A stretch of 64,000 nucleotides of DNA from an uncultured Verrucomicrobiales bacterium (GCA_937928735.1 CALFVF010000007.1:1-64000), one strand, 5' to 3'; counted from the first letter of the stretch, positions 8,071 through 16,906 are shown. Numbers and translations are program-made. The notes: generated from the sequence alone by a model not told the origin.

Positions 8071-9051
8071 CTAGATCAGCTTCAATCTCGCGAAGTCTTG
8101 CGTGTCAATCAGGCCGGCGAGATGACCTTCTTGATCGAGTACTACAATGTCATCGACCCTGTGTTGGCGAATCGTTTTGAGCGCTTCTGTGGCGAGAGCG
8201 TCTAGACAGACCGTAACCGGCTTTGTCGTCATATATTCAGCGATACACTGATGACCTACAGAGGTGTTTTTAGCATACGCGCGGACGAAGTCTCCGTGGG
8301 TAAAGATACCAACGATCGCCCCTGAGCTATTCAGAATCACACAGGCACCGGTGCGAGCTGAATTCATCGCGAGTAGGGCATCATGAACAGTGCACATGTC
8401 ACTGACAGTGGCGAGCTGCTGCTGCGAGCGCATGATATCAGAGACCCTAGTGAGTAAGGCCTTGCCCAGAGAGCCCCCAGGGTGAAAGCGCGCGAAGTCT
8501 TTATCCGTGAATCCACGGGCATCGAGGAGAACCATCGCGAGGGCATCTCCCATGATGAGAGCGGCTGTGGAGGAAGAAGTGGGCGCGAGATTTAGCGGGC
8601 AGGCCTCGCGCTCGATAGGTGTGTGGAGAATGATGTCAGCTTGCTCGGCGAGGGTGGACTCGACCTTGCCACTAATGGCTATGATTTGAACCTGAAATCG
8701 CTTAATAAATGGTAATAAATCGAGAAGCTCAGCCGTTTCTCCCGAGCTAGATAATGCGATGACGATATCGCCATCAGAGAGAATGCCCAAGTCGCCATGG
8801 AGGGCATTTTGGGAGTTGAGAACAACAGTCGTGGCACCTGTCGAGTTGAGAGTGGCGGCGATTTTATGGCCAATGTTGCCAGATTTGCCGACACCAATGA
8901 CGACAATTTTCCCGCGTTGCTCGAGAGTGGACTTAAGAGACTCAATCGCCTGAATAAAGCTCTCACCCAGTGTCGCTCTGAGAGCCTGAGCGGCCTCGAT
9001 CTCGATATCGATAACGCGTTTGCCTTTTAGAATGTAGTCATGCTCGCTCAC
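8071..9051 (-). CDS. kdsD: Arabinose-5-phosphate isomerase (KpsF/GutQ family)
   Basis: This enzyme converts ribulose-5-phosphate to arabinose-5-phosphate, the first step toward the lipopolysaccharide core sugar Kdo. It has 326 aa. The SIS domain covers about residues 30-165 with GVGKSG (53-58), HGDLG (85-89) and SSSGET (101-106). Two CBS repeats follow at about 205-326 (DIMRSQQQLATV, YMTTKPVTV). The length and architecture match the full family. Its presence implies a Kdo-containing Gram-negative outer membrane. It is divergent from the gene at 9299, across a 247-bp spacer with no other feature recognised. Confidence 0.94.
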   Translation of the reverse strand: MSEHDYILKGKRVIDIEIEAAQALRATLGESFIQAIESLKSTLEQRGKIVVIGVGKSGNIGHKIAATLNSTGATTVVLNSQNALHGDLGILSDGDIVIALSSSGETAELLDLLPFIKRFQVQIIAISGKVESTLAEQADIILHTPIEREACPLNLAPTSSSTAALIMGDALAMVLLDARGFTDKDFARFHPGGSLGKALLTRVSDIMRSQQQLATVSDMCTVHDALLAMNSARTGACVILNSSGAIVGIFTHGDFVRAYAKNTSVGHQCIAEYMTTKPVTVCLDALATEALKTIRQHRVDDIVVLDQEGHLAGLIDTQDFARLKLI

Positions 9052-9298
9052 GGATTGGAGCTTAAGGAAACTGAGAGAAGGAAAAAGTAAATTCCATTAG
9101 AGAGCCTCCAGTAACCTGCTTTCGATGGAGAAATCGGGAGGTGTTCAATCGTCTCCAAAGGCTTACGAAATGAGCTTTCTGGTAGCAAGTGTGCGGTAGA
9201 GATAGGAGAGAATTACTGACTAAGCTTAAACGAGGCTTGCACTCATTTCTAGTAGTCGCTTGTATAGCGCCATTAGCCTTCACAGAAAGGCCAGAGCT

Positions 9299-10777
9299 AT
9301 GAGCAGCAATAAGGACGATAAAGCACTAGATCTCAGTTCCCTCAATTTTGGGCCTTCTTGGGCGCGCACAGAAGATGACACCAAGAAAAAGTACGAGAAA
9401 TACGAAGGCCGTGGTGAGCGCCACCGTGGAGGTTCTCATCAAGGAGGTCAGCGTGGTGGCAAGCCCGGATCGAAGGGGAGAACTGGAGGTAAGGGAGCGG
9501 AGAGAGGCCGAGAGCGCTCAAATCACCGCCCTCAGGGAGGAGAGCGCCGAGGTGGAGAGTTTTCCAATCATCGCAGAAGAGATCAGAGAGAGCAGCGCCC
9601 ACGCCGTGAGGAAGTGGCCATGCCCGAGGGCCTCGCACTTGACATTATGCCAGTGGAGGAAGGAGTGGATAATCTCGCGAAACAAATTTCTGACACAGGT
9701 CGCACGTACTCAGTCTTTGACCTAGCGCGCGTAGTGCTCGGAGGCCGTGAGCGCTTCAACATCGTCTACCGGCAAGAAGAGGGCGGGCCTAAGCTCTACC
9801 AATGCCGCAAGGAATCTGCAGTTTTTCTAACCAAGGAAGAGTGCCTAGCTCACTTCTCGAGTGCAGAGTGGCGGAGTGAATTTTACACAGAAGAAGAGAA
9901 AGAAGCGGAGCCTCCAGCTGGAAATTACACCGCAGTAGGGAAATGTGGATACAGTGGAGAGCTCCTAGGGCCGCCAAATTACCACGGCTACCAGACCAAG
10001 ATCGCAGCTCTACACGCAGAGCGCTTCGCCAATATGCCACTGGAGCGCTACAAGTCCCGCATCAAGGTCGAGCAAGGGGAGGAAGGGGTCAATGCATGGA
10101 AAGAATCCATGAAGAAAGTGACTTGCTTCAAAGAAGTAGAGGGTGAAAAAGAATTCAGTTCACTCAGAGAGCTACAGAATCATTTTTTAGAGACGAAGTT
10201 CGCGGATGTGTATCATGAGACACACCGAGCTGATGTCCTCGCGAACGTGCCAGCGAAGTCACTCTCACCAGGGCTTCTCACAGGGTTAAAGGAAATTATT
10301 GCAGACCAGCGCCGCTACCCAGGAAAGCTCTCTTCTTTCCTCTGCCGCCAGATTAGTGGGCGCCAGCTCGCTGTCTTTAAGTGGCAGGGTAAGCTCCACG
10401 CCGGGCCATCACGCCCGCACTCGATACCCGAAGATCTCACAATGGCTGAGAGACCTCAGAGTATCCTAGACTGGGTGAAGGAGCACTCGGGCGAAGGCAT
10501 CGACAAACTCTGGGCTGCGGTACTACCAGTAGCGCTCTCAGAAGAAGCGAAAAAGGAATGGTACCATGATCTTCACTGGCTCATTAACCAAGGGTATGTG
10601 CTCTTGATGAGTGAAGGCCAGCTCTACAGCGCGGATAAGAAAAAGCAGACGAAAGGCGAGGCAGAACCTTCCAAGAAGAAGCCAAAAGTCGAAGCTAAGA
10701 CCGAAGCTAAGACCGAAGCTAAGTCAGAGGCTAAGAAGGCCGCCCCAGAAGTTGAAAGTGAGTCGAAGGGGGAGTAG
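9299..10777 (+). CDS. RGG-rich protein of unknown function, probably RNA-binding
   Basis: The MSSNKDD start gives 492 aa. Residues about 25-110 are a disordered Arg/Gly/Gln-rich segment with many RGG, RGER and GGQRGG units, the composition of nucleic-acid-binding RGG tails. Residues about 110-440 are globular and include a segment with CGYSGELLGPPNYHGYQ and a later stretch (SILDWVKEHSGEGIDKLW...) that could be a winged helix. The C-terminus is a Lys/Glu/Ala tail with three TEAK repeats. I do not recognise the globular family. It has no signal peptide or membrane helix. It is convergent with tetR. A 6-bp hairpin at 10822-10840 lies beyond the stop but has no T-run. Confidence 0.75.
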   Translation: MSSNKDDKALDLSSLNFGPSWARTEDDTKKKYEKYEGRGERHRGGSHQGGQRGGKPGSKGRTGGKGAERGRERSNHRPQGGERRGGEFSNHRRRDQREQRPRREEVAMPEGLALDIMPVEEGVDNLAKQISDTGRTYSVFDLARVVLGGRERFNIVYRQEEGGPKLYQCRKESAVFLTKEECLAHFSSAEWRSEFYTEEEKEAEPPAGNYTAVGKCGYSGELLGPPNYHGYQTKIAALHAERFANMPLERYKSRIKVEQGEEGVNAWKESMKKVTCFKEVEGEKEFSSLRELQNHFLETKFADVYHETHRADVLANVPAKSLSPGLLTGLKEIIADQRRYPGKLSSFLCRQISGRQLAVFKWQGKLHAGPSRPHSIPEDLTMAERPQSILDWVKEHSGEGIDKLWAAVLPVALSEEAKKEWYHDLHWLINQGYVLLMSEGQLYSADKKKQTKGEAEPSKKKPKVEAKTEAKTEAKSEAKKAAPEVESESKGE

Positions 10778-10873
10778 TTAGAGTCACGACTATCTTAAAT
10801 TTGAAAATTAAGCTTACTTCTAACGCTTTCTGAGAGCGTTCCGTATGCTGGGCTGTTTTTTATGAAAAATGGC

Positions 10874-11485
10874 CTAACTAAGCGTGTGCTCTGTTTCCTT
10901 TCGGGCGACTTCAATTGGCCAGGGTTCGCGGAAGTTCTGGCTTTCAACTAGTGCGCTTTCAAAAAAGAGGTAGATGACGTCTGCCTTGTGCTTGGAGAAG
11001 TCTTTTGGCTTATCAGGGAAATGAGCTTGGGTGAGCTCGTAGATGTAGTTGCGCAGGTTTTCTTTGTGGGTGCGGATAATTTTGCGCATTTCTCCAGTGG
11101 GTTTTGGTAATTCCGCAAGAGTGTTTAAGAAGACACAGCCTCTGTAATCGTGTGTGTTCATCCACTCTGTTAGAGTGTCAAAGAGAGAGAGGATCTTCTG
11201 GCGAGGTGACTTGTCACTGGTATTTAGGTCATCTAGGATCGTTTGCCAGAGGTCATAGTACTTCTGTAACCATGCGATGCCTAGTTCTTCTTTGGACTCG
11301 AAGTGAGAGTAGAAGGTGCCTTTCGCGATACCTGCCTTTTCAATGATTTGTTTGATCCCTGTGGCAGCGAAACCCTGATAATAGAATAGATCGCCTGCGA
11401 TTTCCACAAGGTTGTCTTTCTTTTGGGAGGATTTAGGGGTGCTGCTCATAGAGTCTAAGTTAGGTCTGGAGGGGAAGGTGCTCAA
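10874..11485 (-). CDS. TetR/AcrR-family transcriptional regulator
   Basis: This is 203 aa (191 from the internal Met 13, which is equally plausible at 11449). The N-terminal helix-turn-helix reads IAGDLFYYQGFAATGIKQII then AKGTFYSHFESKEELG, classical for TetR proteins. The C-terminal ligand domain includes GCVFLNTLAELP and ESQNFREPWP, like the YezE/AcrR TetR_C group. It is the last gene of a minus-strand cluster with a SnoaL-like protein and an alpha/beta hydrolase. A TetR-type operator sits in front of the hydrolase (13101-13116), so it probably represses this cluster in response to a small electrophile or xenobiotic. Confidence 0.92.
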   Translation of the reverse strand: MSTFPSRPNLDSMSSTPKSSQKKDNLVEIAGDLFYYQGFAATGIKQIIEKAGIAKGTFYSHFESKEELGIAWLQKYYDLWQTILDDLNTSDKSPRQKILSLFDTLTEWMNTHDYRGCVFLNTLAELPKPTGEMRKIIRTHKENLRNYIYELTQAHFPDKPKDFSKHKADVIYLFFESALVESQNFREPWPIEVARKETEHTLS

Positions 11486-11515
11486 GTGAAGATTTAGCGA
11501 ATCCGTAGTGAGTAC

Positions 11516-11929
11516 CTAGAGTAATGTGCGCTCGGACTCCTCAATGCTCTGGTCATTGATACTCGCATAGCGCTTTGTCATATAGCCGAGCTCATCGAAC
11601 TCCCAGTTCTCATTGCCATGGCTACGCCACCACTGGCCTTTCTCGTCATGCCATTCGTAGAGGAAGCGCACAGCGATACGGTTTCCTTGAAAAGCCCAGA
11701 GCGTCTTTTGTAGCCGGTACTGCTCTTCGCGTTGCCATTTCTGAGTAAGAAAGCGAACCACTTCCTCTCTACCGTGAAGAAAGACATCGCGATTTCTCCA
11801 CTCTGTATCTAGAGAATAGGCTTTTGAGACTCGCTCAGGGTCTTTTGAGTTCCAGGCGTCTTCAGCCATTTGGACTTTTTGCAGGGCAGTTTCTTCTGTG
11901 AATGGTGGGAGTGGGTGTTTTGCGTCCAT
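11516..11929 (-). CDS. DUF1348 / SnoaL-like NTF2-fold protein
   Basis: At 137 aa, residues [20 protein letters not shown] at the N-terminus, the central W.NRD.FL.GRE.V..FL..KW and [16 protein letters not shown] match the DUF1348 branch of the NTF2 superfamily, small alpha+beta cone folds that bind or convert small hydrophobic molecules. The catalytic role is unknown. It lies 30 bp upstream of tetR and is likely co-transcribed with it. The hydrolase gene lies 153 bp upstream, separated by a long inverted repeat. Confidence 0.85.
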   Translation of the reverse strand: MDAKHPLPPFTEETALQKVQMAEDAWNSKDPERVSKAYSLDTEWRNRDVFLHGREEVVRFLTQKWQREEQYRLQKTLWAFQGNRIAVRFLYEWHDEKGQWWRSHGNENWEFDELGYMTKRYASINDQSIEESERTLL

Positions 11930-11991
11930 GGTGTAGTAGGGTTGTTTGTTTGTGTTTGAGGAAGTTGTGAAAGAGGGAGTGAAGGAGTGAG

Positions 11992-12063
11992 GAGGTCGCT
12001 ATTTCACTTAGAGTGGGACTGAGTATGGGTCAGTCATTGGGAGTGAGTGGAAATAGCGACCTC
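11992..12063. repeat. 72-bp inverted repeat between hydrolase and DUF1348 genes
   Basis: GAGGTCGCTATTTC (11992-12005) is the exact reverse complement of GAAATAGCGACCTC (12050-12063). An inner pair, ACTGA (12018-12022) and TCAGT (12030-12034), would extend the structure. There is no T-run on the minus side, so it is not a classical terminator for the hydrolase gene. It may be an mRNA processing or stabilising hairpin, or a degenerate mobile palindrome. Confidence 0.6.
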
Positions 12064-12082
12064 TCGCTAGGTTTTTTTAGGT

Positions 12083-13033
12083 TTATTGGCTGATACCTTG
12101 CATAAAGCTGCGCATCTTGCTGACGACAAAATCGCCTTCTTCTTCGAGGACAAAGTGGCCTGTATCTAGGATGTTGTAGTCGATATTCTTTAGATCGCGC
12201 TTATAGCCTTCTGCTCCTGGTTCTGGGAAGAAAGCGTCTCCTTTCCCCCAGACGAGGAGTGTTGGCGGTTGGTGGTCACGTAAGTACTGCTGCCACTGTG
12301 GGTAGCGTTTGATATTATTTTGATAATCATAGAAGAGATCGAGCTGAATACGTGCCTGCCCCGGGCGTGAAATTTTGAAGAAATCTAGATTCCAGTTATC
12401 GGGATTAATATTCTCTGGGTTTCTTGTGCCATGGGTGTACTGCCAGCGCATTCCTTCGTGAGTGAAGACGTTTTTCTTAATGATTTCTTCATTGGCCTTG
12501 GACTTGTCTTTCCAATAGGCGGCGATAGGTGCCCAGGCTTCTTCGGCGATGCCTTCTTCATAAGCATTGCCATTCATGACGACGAGACCTGTCACGCGCT
12601 CTGGGTGTGCTAGTGCGATTCGGAATCCTACAGGTGCGCCGTAGTCCTGGATCATTAGAGTATAAGATTTGAGGCCTTTTTTCTCTAAAAACTTATCCAT
12701 GACACTGGCTAGATTATCAAAGGTATAGGTAAATTCATCTGCTGATGGCGCGCTACTTTCTCCAAAGCCTGGATAATCTGGAGCTACTAGGTAGAATTGG
12801 TCTTTAAGTCCATGGAGTACTTTCTTGTACATCTGTGATGAAGTTGGGAATCCGTGAAATAGCACAAGAGCTGGTTTTGAGGGGTCACCGGCTTCTCTGT
12901 AGAAAATGTCTAGTCCATCGATAGTTTCGACGCGGTGCTTTACGGGTGGTACTTCTGATGGCTTTTGAGCGAGAGCTGGAGAATGAGTCAGTAGGCCAGC
13001 TGCTACAGAGGTAGTGATTGTTTTTAATTTCAT
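12083..13033 (-). CDS. Exported alpha/beta hydrolase, epoxide hydrolase/haloalkane dehalogenase-like
   Basis: The start at MKLKTI gives 316 aa with a signal peptide (1-22, ending ALAQ). The alpha/beta core shows the oxyanion motif HGFP (60-63), YPGFGESSAP, and a nucleophile elbow IQDYGAPVG with Asp130. An Asp nucleophile is the mark of the epoxide hydrolase/haloalkane dehalogenase branch. The acid lies near VWGKGDAFFP and the catalytic His in DTGHFVLEEE. The substrate is unknown. An upstream in-frame extension of 43 codons would cover the operator and destroy the signal peptide, so it was rejected. It is probably controlled by the TetR protein downstream. Confidence 0.88.
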   Translation of the reverse strand: MKLKTITTSVAAGLLTHSPALAQKPSEVPPVKHRVETIDGLDIFYREAGDPSKPALVLFHGFPTSSQMYKKVLHGLKDQFYLVAPDYPGFGESSAPSADEFTYTFDNLASVMDKFLEKKGLKSYTLMIQDYGAPVGFRIALAHPERVTGLVVMNGNAYEEGIAEEAWAPIAAYWKDKSKANEEIIKKNVFTHEGMRWQYTHGTRNPENINPDNWNLDFFKISRPGQARIQLDLFYDYQNNIKRYPQWQQYLRDHQPPTLLVWGKGDAFFPEPGAEGYKRDLKNIDYNILDTGHFVLEEEGDFVVSKMRSFMQGISQ

Positions 13034-13100
13034 AATAGGTGAATTGTTTGTGTGCGAAATATAATTTATTTTTGGATGAACTTCTGATCGGATAGATAAA

Positions 13101-13116
13101 CCGACCGGTTGGTCGG
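13101..13116. promoter_or_regulatory. Probable TetR-family operator upstream of the hydrolase gene
   Basis: CCGACC-GGTT-GGTCGG is a perfect 6-bp dyad with a 4-bp centre, 68 bp before the hydrolase ATG. CCGACC/GGTCGG half-sites are common for TetR/AcrR-type repressors such as NemR-like proteins. A TetR gene lies in the same cluster. Confidence 0.6.
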
Positions 13117-13347
13117 AGGTAAGATTGCTTAAGTTCTGTAGGTGCGCAAGTATTTTTTTCACATACTAGAATCTTACTTATTCCATGGGGCTCTGCGCAT
13201 GGCTAGTGAGAGCATAGACTAGATTAGAAGAAGCTTCTTGAGGATTCGTGAGTAGGAGGAGGGTTCTGCCTAGTTTATCCTTACAATATGCCAAGGATGG
13301 CGTGAGAAATCGAGGAAGAGATATTGAGGTGAAAATTCATTAATTTT

Positions 13348-13363
13348 GGGGACAATTGTCTCC
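13348..13363. promoter_or_regulatory. 16-bp palindrome upstream of the secretion operon
   Basis: GGGGACAATTGTCTCC is a near-perfect dyad (7 of 8 pairs), 50 bp before the gspG ATG. It could be an operator for the gsp operon. The rest of the 13117-13412 spacer shows no gene. No strong -10/-35 pair was found, so this is a suggestion only. Confidence 0.3.
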
Positions 13364-13412
13364 CTCAAGTGCATTATCACCATATAGACGACACACTTAG
13401 CAGAGTACAATC

Positions 13413-13919
13413 ATGATGAGACAATACTTAAATCAAGAAAGAAGCACGCCGAGTTATCAGCGAGTTTTTGGTCAAACTTCTAAATCAAGGCATCAATCTC
13501 AGTCTAAAGGTCGGCTGCGCCGAGGCCTGACATTACTAGAAATGATGATCGTTGTGGCCATTATTGGTATTATCATGGGTGGAGTGGCCTATAAGATCAT
13601 TGGATTTAGGGATGCGGCGAAGGTGAATCAAGCCGATGCTGACTTCAGAATGCTTGGGAATTTGCTCGAGCAGTATCGGAACTCGAATGGCCATTATCCC
13701 TCCAATGCCAATGACCAAGGGCTGAAAGCTCTTTACGAAAAGCCAACAAGTTCACCTGTTCCAAAACGCTGGAATCAGCTCTTTAAGGAAATTCCCACTG
13801 ACCCATGGGGACGCCCCTACCTCTATGAGTACTCAGGTGGCGGCAGACCTGTGATTATTAGCCAAGGCATTGAGGAAGCGGATGAGTCTGATGACCTCCG
13901 CAGTGATGATGATGTCTAA
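13413..13919 (+). CDS. gspG: Type II secretion major pseudopilin GspG
   Basis: GspG forms the shaft of the T2SS pseudopilus, which pushes folded substrates through the secretin. The prepilin peptidase site is after G38 (RRG/LTLLE), with Glu at +5 and a hydrophobic helix MMIVVAIIGIIMGG. The pilin body has the GspG signatures YRNSNGHYPSNANDQGLKAL and DPWGRPYLYEY. The 38-residue leader is longer than usual. It is the first gene of a tight operon. Its TAA overlaps the next ATG by one base. No Shine-Dalgarno is seen. Confidence 0.95.
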   Translation: MMRQYLNQERSTPSYQRVFGQTSKSRHQSQSKGRLRRGLTLLEMMIVVAIIGIIMGGVAYKIIGFRDAAKVNQADADFRMLGNLLEQYRNSNGHYPSNANDQGLKALYEKPTSSPVPKRWNQLFKEIPTDPWGRPYLYEYSGGGRPVIISQGIEEADESDDLRSDDDV

Positions 13920-14500
13920 TGAATAGATTTCAGCAGAGTTCTTATAGCACGAAGCGGCAGAGTCAGAGATTCTGCCGCTTCGGTGGCTTTACTTTGCTCG
14001 AGATGCTGATTGTTTTATTTCTCGTCAGCGTTGTTTTGGGCTCCGCTGTAGCCCTACTTGTCGCACCGAGTGATCAGAAGCGCTTAGAGCGCCAGATCGG
14101 AAAGGTCGAGCAGCTAGGGCGCCAAGCGAGAGGCCTTGCGGTACTTCAGCAGCGCTCCTATATTGTGACATTCCAGCGAGACACTCTTAACCTAGCCCCC
14201 CTAGGATTCAGTGATTCTGACACAGAGAGAGACACGAATATAGGAGTCAATGGGGCCTCTTCTAGTGCGGATGTCACGGAGTCCCTCACCCTGGATGAAG
14301 AAATTACATTTTCTGTAAAAAACTGGCAGCAAGACTGGCAGGTGATCGAAGAAAGAGAAGATATCGCAGAGTGGGTCTTTGAGCCCACAGGAGTGGTTGA
14401 GCCAATTTCTGTGAGAGTAGAGTTTGAGCGCAGCTGGATTGAGCAGACCTATCATAGCCTTACGGGTGAGGTGGTCCAAGAAGAGAGGGAGGTCTATTGA
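13919..14500 (+). CDS. gspH: Type II secretion minor pseudopilin GspH
   Basis: Cleavage is after G23 (GG/FTLLE, Glu at +5) and is followed by the helix MLIVLFLVSVVLGSAVALL. The body, about 190 aa with an RQARGLAVLQQRSYIVTF stretch, fits GspH, a minor pseudopilin near the pilus tip. Order G-H-I-J-K supports the call more than residue identity does. The start overlaps the gspG stop by one base and the stop overlaps the gspI start. Confidence 0.85.
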   Translation: MNRFQQSSYSTKRQSQRFCRFGGFTLLEMLIVLFLVSVVLGSAVALLVAPSDQKRLERQIGKVEQLGRQARGLAVLQQRSYIVTFQRDTLNLAPLGFSDSDTERDTNIGVNGASSSADVTESLTLDEEITFSVKNWQQDWQVIEEREDIAEWVFEPTGVVEPISVRVEFERSWIEQTYHSLTGEVVQEEREVY

Positions 14501-14979
14501 AGGGTAACGGACATATCCGAAAGAATGGCAAGCGCCGGGTGAGAGCTCGTAGAGGCTTTCTACTTCTGGAGGTGCTGATAGCTGCGAGTATTTTCACCAT
14601 AGCCGCTGTAGCATACGCGAATGTGCTTGGCTCGCTAGTGGAGCTGTCTCGGGGGCAGCGTGAGAATCTACAGGTTCAGCGTATCCTTAGCTCTAAGCTT
14701 GAGTGGGCGATGAGCCTGCCTCTAGATGAAATCGGTGATGAGGGCGTGCGCTTTACGGAGCGAGACTTTGAGGAACTCAGTGTGACAGAGCTTGAGCGCG
14801 CAGGAGCAGAGCTGGTAATTACTCCCAGTGAAGCGAGAGTATTAGAGTCTGAGCAGAAAGAGGAAATTAATCTCACAGACTTCTTTTCTGTCTCGGTGCG
14901 TCTTTTCTACACGCGAGATGGCGAGGAATTGGAAGAAACCGCAGAAGTGTATCGCTATTTACCACTCTATCAACCGTGA
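14497..14979 (+). CDS. gspI: Type II secretion minor pseudopilin GspI
   Basis: The TTG start overlaps the gspH TGA. The leader is cleaved after G20 (RRG/FLLLE, Glu at +5), with the helix VLIAASIFTIAAVAYANVL. The body is short (160 aa in total), with the W/E-rich region after the helix typical for GspI, which starts tip assembly with GspJ and GspK. The translational coupling through a 4-base overlap suggests tightly balanced expression. Confidence 0.85.
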   Translation: MKGNGHIRKNGKRRVRARRGFLLLEVLIAASIFTIAAVAYANVLGSLVELSRGQRENLQVQRILSSKLEWAMSLPLDEIGDEGVRFTERDFEELSVTELERAGAELVITPSEARVLESEQKEEINLTDFFSVSVRLFYTRDGEELEETAEVYRYLPLYQP

Positions 14980-15878
14980 TTGTATCTAAGAGACATAGAC
15001 CCTCCTTGCAGAGGTCGAGTGTATTTGGAAATGCTTCCTTCAACACAGCATTTTCCTCCAGCAGCTTAGCTAGAGGGCGGCGTGGATTCACGCTACTAGA
15101 AATCATTCTTGCAGTATTTTTAATCAGTATTCTTGTGACGAGCATTATGTTCACCGCGCATTCTGCCAATAAGGTGAGTCAGGCAGTAGTGGATGAGCAG
15201 AATGAGTCGGTTCGTCAGCAGGCATTCTTTGCGATGATGAAGCGCCACTTTGATAATCTCCCTGGCAATGCCATTACAGAGCTCAGCCTGCGTGGAGATC
15301 AGGGCTTTGAGATGACCTTTGAAGAAGCGCCATTTTCCTTCCAGATAGGGCGTGTGCCGGTGGCAGCGGAGTCGATGACATTGATTGCTTCTGGAGAGCT
15401 TGGAGATATGAATCTTGATTTGATGTTTTATGAAAATCGAATTTTGGTCGACTCAGTCATTGATGAATCCACTCAGTCTGGAGGGAGTTCAGGGAATTCT
15501 GACGAACCAATTGCAGTCTTACCCCTACTGGAGGGTCTATGGTATTGTGGTTGTGAAGTTCTGAGTCAGAATAACTTGAATGATAAGTTTAATGGCCGAG
15601 AACCTGCCCAAGAGGTCAATCCTTTTGAATGGTTTAATCGTGAGGAATTACCCGCCATGGTGACATTTCGTATCCAATATGAAAAAACCTCAGACGTTAT
15701 CGAGAAGAAATATTGGCTGAGAAATAAGGTCGATATTGGTAATATTATTCAGCAATTCTCCTCCCAGAGAAATGACAACCGAAGGTCGACAGATTCAAAC
15801 AATGGCGGTGGTGACCAGCAAGGCGGAGCGCCGACGGGTGTGAACCCTCAAATACCACAAGGGGGGCCTGCGCAGTGA
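14976..15878 (+). CDS. gspJ: Type II secretion minor pseudopilin GspJ
   Basis: The GTG start overlaps the gspI TGA. Cleavage is after G37 (RRG/FTLLE, Glu at +5), followed by the helix IILAVFLISILVTSIMFT. The protein is 300 aa, larger than GspH and GspI, as is usual for GspJ. It has FAMMKRHFDNLPGNA after the helix and a Gly/Gln/Asn/Pro-rich C-terminal tail. It is one of the tip proteins of the pseudopilus. The stop overlaps the next start. Confidence 0.85.
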   Translation: MIVSKRHRPSLQRSSVFGNASFNTAFSSSSLARGRRGFTLLEIILAVFLISILVTSIMFTAHSANKVSQAVVDEQNESVRQQAFFAMMKRHFDNLPGNAITELSLRGDQGFEMTFEEAPFSFQIGRVPVAAESMTLIASGELGDMNLDLMFYENRILVDSVIDESTQSGGSSGNSDEPIAVLPLLEGLWYCGCEVLSQNNLNDKFNGREPAQEVNPFEWFNREELPAMVTFRIQYEKTSDVIEKKYWLRNKVDIGNIIQQFSSQRNDNRRSTDSNNGGGDQQGGAPTGVNPQIPQGGPAQ

Positions 15879-16906
15879 GACGACGAGCTCAAAAGACATC
15901 TGACAGGAACTCTGGAGCTCATTGTGACAGCGTATCTAGAGCTCGCCGTGGCAGCGCTCTGGTCGCCGTGTTTTGGGTGCTGACTATTTTGGCGATTGTG
16001 TTGACGGCGACATCGAGAATCGTGAAGTATGACTCAGATGTCATCGTCCATCAGGTGCATGGCTTTAGGGCAAAACAACTGGCAGAATCAGGGGCCAATT
16101 TGGCTGTTCACCCAGAGGTGGAGAATGGTGATATTGTCGTGGTTGGGGTCTCACAGAGAGGTGGTGTTGATCCCGATGAGGGCTATGAGTTTAGCATTCA
16201 GCCAGAGGATATTCGCTTTAATATTAACCGCCTCATTTCCAATATGGAGACGGGCACAGACCTCTTTCTCAGAGAGATTTTAGTGGAAGAATGGGGGGTG
16301 AATTCGCAGCTCGCAGACTCGGCCATTGGAGCCCTCAGAGACTGGATTGATCAGAATGATGAGATTAATCTCAATGGCGCTGAGAGTGAGTATTACTCAG
16401 CACTGGGGCGGGTGAATCAGCCCTACAACAGAGTGTTCTACTCACTCGATGAGATGACTCTAGTGCGAGACTGGAATGAAGTTGTGGCTGAAGTGCCGAA
16501 TTGGAGAAACTGGTTTACGGTTCTCTCCCCCAATGGCCTCAATATCAATTATGCCGAACCCTTTTTAATCGCAGCAGCGACAGACGCCGAAGAAACCACA
16601 GTGGATGAGGTGATTCGCCAACAAGTCGTGGGTGAGGACGGGGCGTTAAACACCGAGGATGATGTTATTTTTGAAGATGTCGAGCAAGCACTCCAGGAAC
16701 TTGGAGTGAACACCGCGCGGATTGACTTCCCAGAGATAGTGGCTCGATTTTCTGCTGGTGAGAGCTCAGTGCAGCGCATAGAGAGTACGGGCTGGTCGAG
16801 TGGATTTGGTCATCGGCTAACGCTGGTGGTCCAAGATCAGAATGGGCAACCCATTGTTTTAGAACGAACCGAGGAGGTAATACCATGGCAAGCAAAGGAG
16901 AATTAA
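15875..16906 (+). CDS. gspK: Type II secretion tip pseudopilin GspK
   Basis: The GTG start overlaps the gspJ stop. The prepilin site is after G26 (RRG/SALVA). The Glu at +5 is absent, as is characteristic for GspK. The helix VFWVLTILAIVLTATSRIV follows. The large body (343 aa) contains the GspK SAM-like helical region (LRDWIDQNDEINLNGAESEY) and SPNGLNINYAE. GspK caps the pseudopilus. A strong ribosome-binding site for the next gene (GAGGAGGT, 16871-16878) lies inside its 3' end. Confidence 0.9.
   Translation: MRRRAQKTSDRNSGAHCDSVSRARRGSALVAVFWVLTILAIVLTATSRIVKYDSDVIVHQVHGFRAKQLAESGANLAVHPEVENGDIVVVGVSQRGGVDPDEGYEFSIQPEDIRFNINRLISNMETGTDLFLREILVEEWGVNSQLADSAIGALRDWIDQNDEINLNGAESEYYSALGRVNQPYNRVFYSLDEMTLVRDWNEVVAEVPNWRNWFTVLSPNGLNINYAEPFLIAAATDAEETTVDEVIRQQVVGEDGALNTEDDVIFEDVEQALQELGVNTARIDFPEIVARFSAGESSVQRIESTGWSSGFGHRLTLVVQDQNGQPIVLERTEEVIPWQAKEN

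Noticed and set aside
13034..13162. N-terminal extension of the alpha/beta hydrolase
   Set aside because: It would place the TetR-type operator inside the coding sequence and bury a good signal peptide.
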